Below, one piece after another: positions 61,561-64,000 of a stretch of DNA of 64,000 bases. A model generated the notes under the pieces. That model was not told the DNA's origin and made no database searches. It saw only the letters and a list, made by a program, of their open reading frames with translations. Positions within the stretch are counted from its first letter, which is position 1. Every line of letters starts with the position of its first letter. Made by a program: the position numbers and the translations under genes. This stretch comes from JAPOXR01 sp965221815 (GTDB lineage Bacteria; Pseudomonadota; Alphaproteobacteria; Rhodobacterales; Rhodobacteraceae): NCBI GenBank assembly GCA_965221815.1, contig OZ244915.1, forward strand, positions 2,356,001 to 2,420,000, given 5' to 3'.

Positions 61561-62445
61561 GATTCGTTCCTCCCAACAATCTGCATCGTGGATTTGATGT
61601 TCCCGCCTCTTGTTCCCAAGAATCAGCAAATGGTCAAGACGTGATGCATCACGATATCATCCGATCAAACTGACATTTATCCGGCCTCTCTGTCCCTGAT
61701 CACACACATGTGAGATTCTGGGCCGCTGAAACTATCTTGCCGGAACCGGCGGAGTCCTCCATCGGTTTGTCATGATCAATGCGACAGATCAGGAGAACCC
61801 CAATGCACGTTTTTGGCTTGCCGGGTCATGTGATCAGAAGTGCCCAGAGGGTTCTGTCTTTGATCACCTGACGACAGCGCTGCGCCCGGCGCGACAGCAG
61901 ATCTCTGCGGCCACGGTCGGGCGTGTGATCGCGGGCAGGGTCACACGCCAGCCGGTCGCCCCGGTCAGCACTGTCACCCCTGACAGCTAGACACAACGCC
62001 GAACCCGGAGACCGGATGCGGTGTGCCTCTCCGGGGCCCTGAAAGCCCTGGCACCCGGCGACGCGGTGCCAATCAACACGCGCACCGCCACCAGCGGCCC
62101 CGCGTTCAGGGCCGTATGGCGGCAGCTTGCCAGACCAAAGGCATCACGCTGGCCGTGCTGCCGCCCTAAAGATAAGAAAATGAACGGGCCGTCGACAGGA
62201 TGCCAGCGACACGGAGACACGCATTTGACACTGTTCAAGACATCGCCACCCCTATCACCGAACTCAACCCCCTGATCGACACACATCCCGACACCACCAA
62301 CGGATGGAGACCCCATGACGCACGTGATGACCAGACACCAATGAAGATCACGAATCGCTGCCAACCCATGAGGAGGCCGCGTCTCATAGGGTGTGAGCAG
62401 GTACAGATGGTTGACCGACGTAGCTCAAAGTCTTAATGTGTGGAG
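61561..62445. other. Accessory patch without intact gene
   Basis: About 880 bp; several frames are open on each strand but none has family support or a good start. It ends with copy 1 of the 53-bp direct repeat (62363-62415), 30 bp before the coiled-coil gene. Confidence 0.35.
62363..62415 (+). repeat. 53-bp direct repeat, copy 1
   Basis: Matches 63634-63686. Of the first 43 bases 41 are identical (changes at positions 14 and 17); the last 10 differ more. Each copy holds an imperfect inverted repeat, CCCATGAG and CTCATAGGG. The copies are 1271 bp apart. Confidence 0.8.
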
Positions 62446-62751
62446 ATGAGTGAGACACCCGACATCCACGATCTGGCCCGACAGATCGCACGGCTGGAAG
62501 GTGAGATCACAGCCGTCAGAGCGGAGAACGGAGCGATGGAATCACGAATTGAATCGCGGTTGGAGACCGGTCTGGCGCTCCTGCGCGAGGATATGGCCAA
62601 GTGGGAAACCGCCGCCGTCAAGCGGGAAACGGAGGCCGTCAAGCGGGAAACAGATGCCGTCAAGCGGGAGAAACAGCAACTCCTGGCGATTGCGGGCCTG
62701 ATTGCCCTTGCCACCACGATTCTGGGCATCCTGATCGGCCTGCCGGGCTGA
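62446..62751 (+). CDS. Coiled-coil membrane protein with heptad-encoding repeats, copy B
   Basis: A 101-residue paralogue of the protein at 8940-9299. The shared N-terminus is PDIHDLARQIARLEGE, the middle is a charged coil with seven-residue units of the VKRETEA type (21 bp each, with identical DNA around AAGCGGGAAAC), and the C-terminal membrane helix ends LGILIGLPG, as in copy A. DNA similarity across the N-terminal third is high, so the duplication is recent or under gene conversion. The start is ATG 62446 or GTG 62440; neither has a convincing ribosome site. It lies between two 53-bp direct repeats. Confidence 0.7.
   Translation: MSETPDIHDLARQIARLEGEITAVRAENGAMESRIESRLETGLALLREDMAKWETAAVKRETEAVKRETDAVKREKQQLLAIAGLIALATTILGILIGLPG
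62596..62670 (+). repeat. 21-bp in-frame tandem repeats (copy B)
   Basis: Two full units beginning GCCGTCAAGCGGGAAAC (62614-62634, 62635-62655), one partial unit (62656-62670) and a diverged unit before them. The unit length equals that in copy A. Confidence 0.75.
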
Positions 62752-63055
62752 TCTCCCGATGGGTCACAGCGGGTTGTCACGTACAGCCCGGGCGTGATCA
62801 CACTTGGAAATCCTTTTGACACGATTCTGCGGGGATACAGAGCAAGAATCCTGCGTGTGTGTCTTGTGATGAAACGTCATCAATAAGGCTGCGGACAGTT
62901 CACCACCGGGTGGGATCGTGAAACTCAAAATCGTCGAAGGAGTGCCCAAGCCAGGAGTGATATTTTCAACTCTTCCTTTCGATCACCCCGCATGCCATAA
63001 AGAGACAGACCGTGTCACCAGTGACGCCGTGAAGTGAACGGACAGGCCTTGGCTG
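62752..63055. other. Gap in accessory patch
   Basis: About 300 bp after the coiled-coil gene; no gene, promoter or remnant recognised. Confidence 0.3.
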
Positions 63056-63292
63056 TCAGTGGTTACTTTTTGGCTTGGGCTGAAATGTCTCCAATATCAG
63101 CGTTGCGTCACAGAAAGTCCCGTCATACGTGCCGACCCAGACATCATAATATCCACGTGACGGATCCGTCACGTCAATGCGGGCGTCCAAGTTGCTGTTG
63201 TCATCGTCATCGTAGAGCCAGTTTTCCAGAGGCGTGTTGATGAGCAGGATGGAATCGCACGCACTCACCACTCCCGTCGTGCTGGTGGCCAA
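63056..63292 (-). pseudogene. PPC-like (pre-peptidase C-terminal) domain fragment
   Basis: The 78-codon minus-strand frame contains NWLYDDDDNSNLDARIDV and GYYDVWVGTYDGTFCDATLI, a typical PPC-like beta-sandwich pattern (Y-D-x(2)-VGTYDG). No signal peptide or N-terminal part exists, and an in-frame stop lies 11 codons before the TTG at 63292, so it is probably the C-terminal relic of a larger secreted protein. Confidence 0.5.
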
Positions 63293-63713
63293 GGCGTTCT
63301 CACTTTCCGTGCCCTGCTCAAATCAGGACGCTTTGACAACGTCTGGGCCCAGCTGACCCACAGACGGCAACACGCCCATGCCCACCTCTCGGCCAACGAC
63401 AATCGCACGCCCCTCGCCAGGACCGCCTCATATGTCTTCGAATCAGGAATCAATCAGGGTCCAAACCCAGCCAGAGGGGAATCACTCCCCTTCTGACGAT
63501 TCCACTGGACTGTCCAGCGGCGTGACTCTATCGCTGGTCATTGGCATATCTTCTCTCCTTTCTGAGAATTGACGACTGTTCGTTGCCGTCTTGATATGCC
63601 ACCTCTCTCCTGCCGTCACCCAGATTCGGGCATAACCCATGAGGAGCCCACGTCTCATAGGGTGTGAGCAGGTACAATGGATTGACGCAAATGCACACAA
63701 CGTTAAAGATGGA
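63293..63713. other. Gap containing the second direct repeat
   Basis: No intact gene. A plus-strand frame at about 63318-63470 (RFDNVWAQLTHRRQ) looks coding but has no family I recognise. The second 53-bp repeat copy is at 63634-63686. Confidence 0.3.
63634..63686 (+). repeat. 53-bp direct repeat, copy 2
   Basis: Same orientation as 62363-62415. It lies 27 bp past the 3' end of the methyltransferase gene that runs off the window. Confidence 0.8.
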
Positions 63714-64000
63714 TTAGATGGGGATATACCAGTCATCATGTTCAGAAATGTGGCTCAGGATTCTTTTGTAGCCGTGTGATGCCAACAATTCGTGGATCTT
63801 ATCACGCTGAGCCAAAAAATTGTGCTCAACGGTCAAGACACCAAAACTCCACCGATTAAAATCACATGCCTTGAGGATGGAATATTCACTGCCCTCGGTG
63901 TCAATGGAAATATAGTCAATATGCGAAGGAGCAGAATACGATTCGAGAAGCTCATTAAGTGTGATCGTTTCGACAGGATATTGAACTGACTTCTGGGACC
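63714..64000 (-). CDS. FkbM-family methyltransferase, C-terminal part (continues past window)
   Basis: Reading inward from the right edge on the minus strand gives VETITLNELLESYSAPSHID, then YISIDTEGSEYSILKACDF, VLTVEHNF and SHISEHDDWYIPI, then a TAA stop at 63714. The IDTEGSEYSIL block and the following V-x-VE-H pattern are characteristic of FkbM-type SAM-dependent methyltransferases, which often modify polysaccharides or lipids. The gene starts outside the window. Confidence 0.85.
   Translation of the reverse strand, partial: SQKSVQYPVETITLNELLESYSAPSHIDYISIDTEGSEYSILKACDFNRWSFGVLTVEHNFLAQRDKIHELLASHGYKRILSHISEHDDWYIPI

Noticed and set aside
61987..62364. 125-codon minus-strand open frame in the right accessory patch, considered as a sulfatase-modifying-like remnant
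   Set aside because: Resemblance to formylglycine-enzyme C-termini was too weak, and the frame lacks a credible start.

Overview
The window looks like a chromosomal segment of an alphaproteobacterium with moderate GC. Supporting markers are a FzlA-type GST-fold protein next to queG, a DUF2794 protein, HspQ, an IalB-family protein coupled to rlmN, leuC/leuD/leuB/asd, SMC, and a phasin gene preceded by PhaR-like operators, which implies polyhydroxyalkanoate storage. I cannot name the genus.

Layout. 1-7.3 kb: the 3' part of recF, phasin, mtgA, an apparent fzlA-queG-epimerase operon, a small membrane peptide, an L,D-transpeptidase and a CAP-domain lipoprotein. 7.4-10.1 kb: a degraded accessory island with a serine-recombinase remnant, a secreted Cys-containing protein whose promoter spacer holds an 11-base G tract, a coiled-coil membrane protein built from 21-bp repeats, and decayed ORFs. 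10.1-15.2 kb: a second L,D-transpeptidase, ialB-like/rlmN, leuC and leuD. 15.5-28.3 kb: a DUF4143 ATPase with three operator-like direct repeats, an enolase-superfamily enzyme, a ThDP enzyme, putA, glpD, a SRAP protein and leuB. 28.4-32 kb: a HEPN two-gene module and gmd/fcl. 32.3-41 kb: two gamma-glutamyltransferase homologues, tRNA-Pro(CGG), asd-aminopeptidase-NlpC/P60, DUF2794 and hspQ. 41-44.8 kb: a RES-Xre toxin-antitoxin pair with an IS630-family element just upstream of the antitoxin, an IS5-family remnant and a truncated PIN-domain gene. 44.8-61.6 kb: an MFS transporter, a sulfur module (rhodanese, YeeE-type transporter, tiny secreted peptide), a 5'-nucleotidase homologue, smc, an MltB-type transglycosylase, an IS66 remnant, glpK overlapping a ThDP enzyme, and the glutathione-dependent formaldehyde dehydrogenase. 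61.6-64 kb: a second accessory patch with a paralogue of the repeat-built coiled-coil protein, a pair of 53-bp direct repeats, a PPC-like fragment, and the C-terminus of a FkbM-family methyltransferase running off the window.

Metabolic themes are leucine synthesis (leuC, leuD and leuB, separated by about 12 kb), aspartate-family synthesis (asd), proline catabolism (putA), glycerol use (glpK and glpD, about 33 kb apart), glutathione and formaldehyde metabolism, cell-wall remodelling, and reduced-sulfur uptake.

The observations I rate highest are the candidate phase-variable promoter at 8.67 kb, the repeat-built coiled-coil protein family at both ends of the window, the 23-bp-spaced operator array before an ATPase with an altered Walker A motif, the HEPN module, and the 54-residue exported peptide coupled to the YeeE-type transporter.
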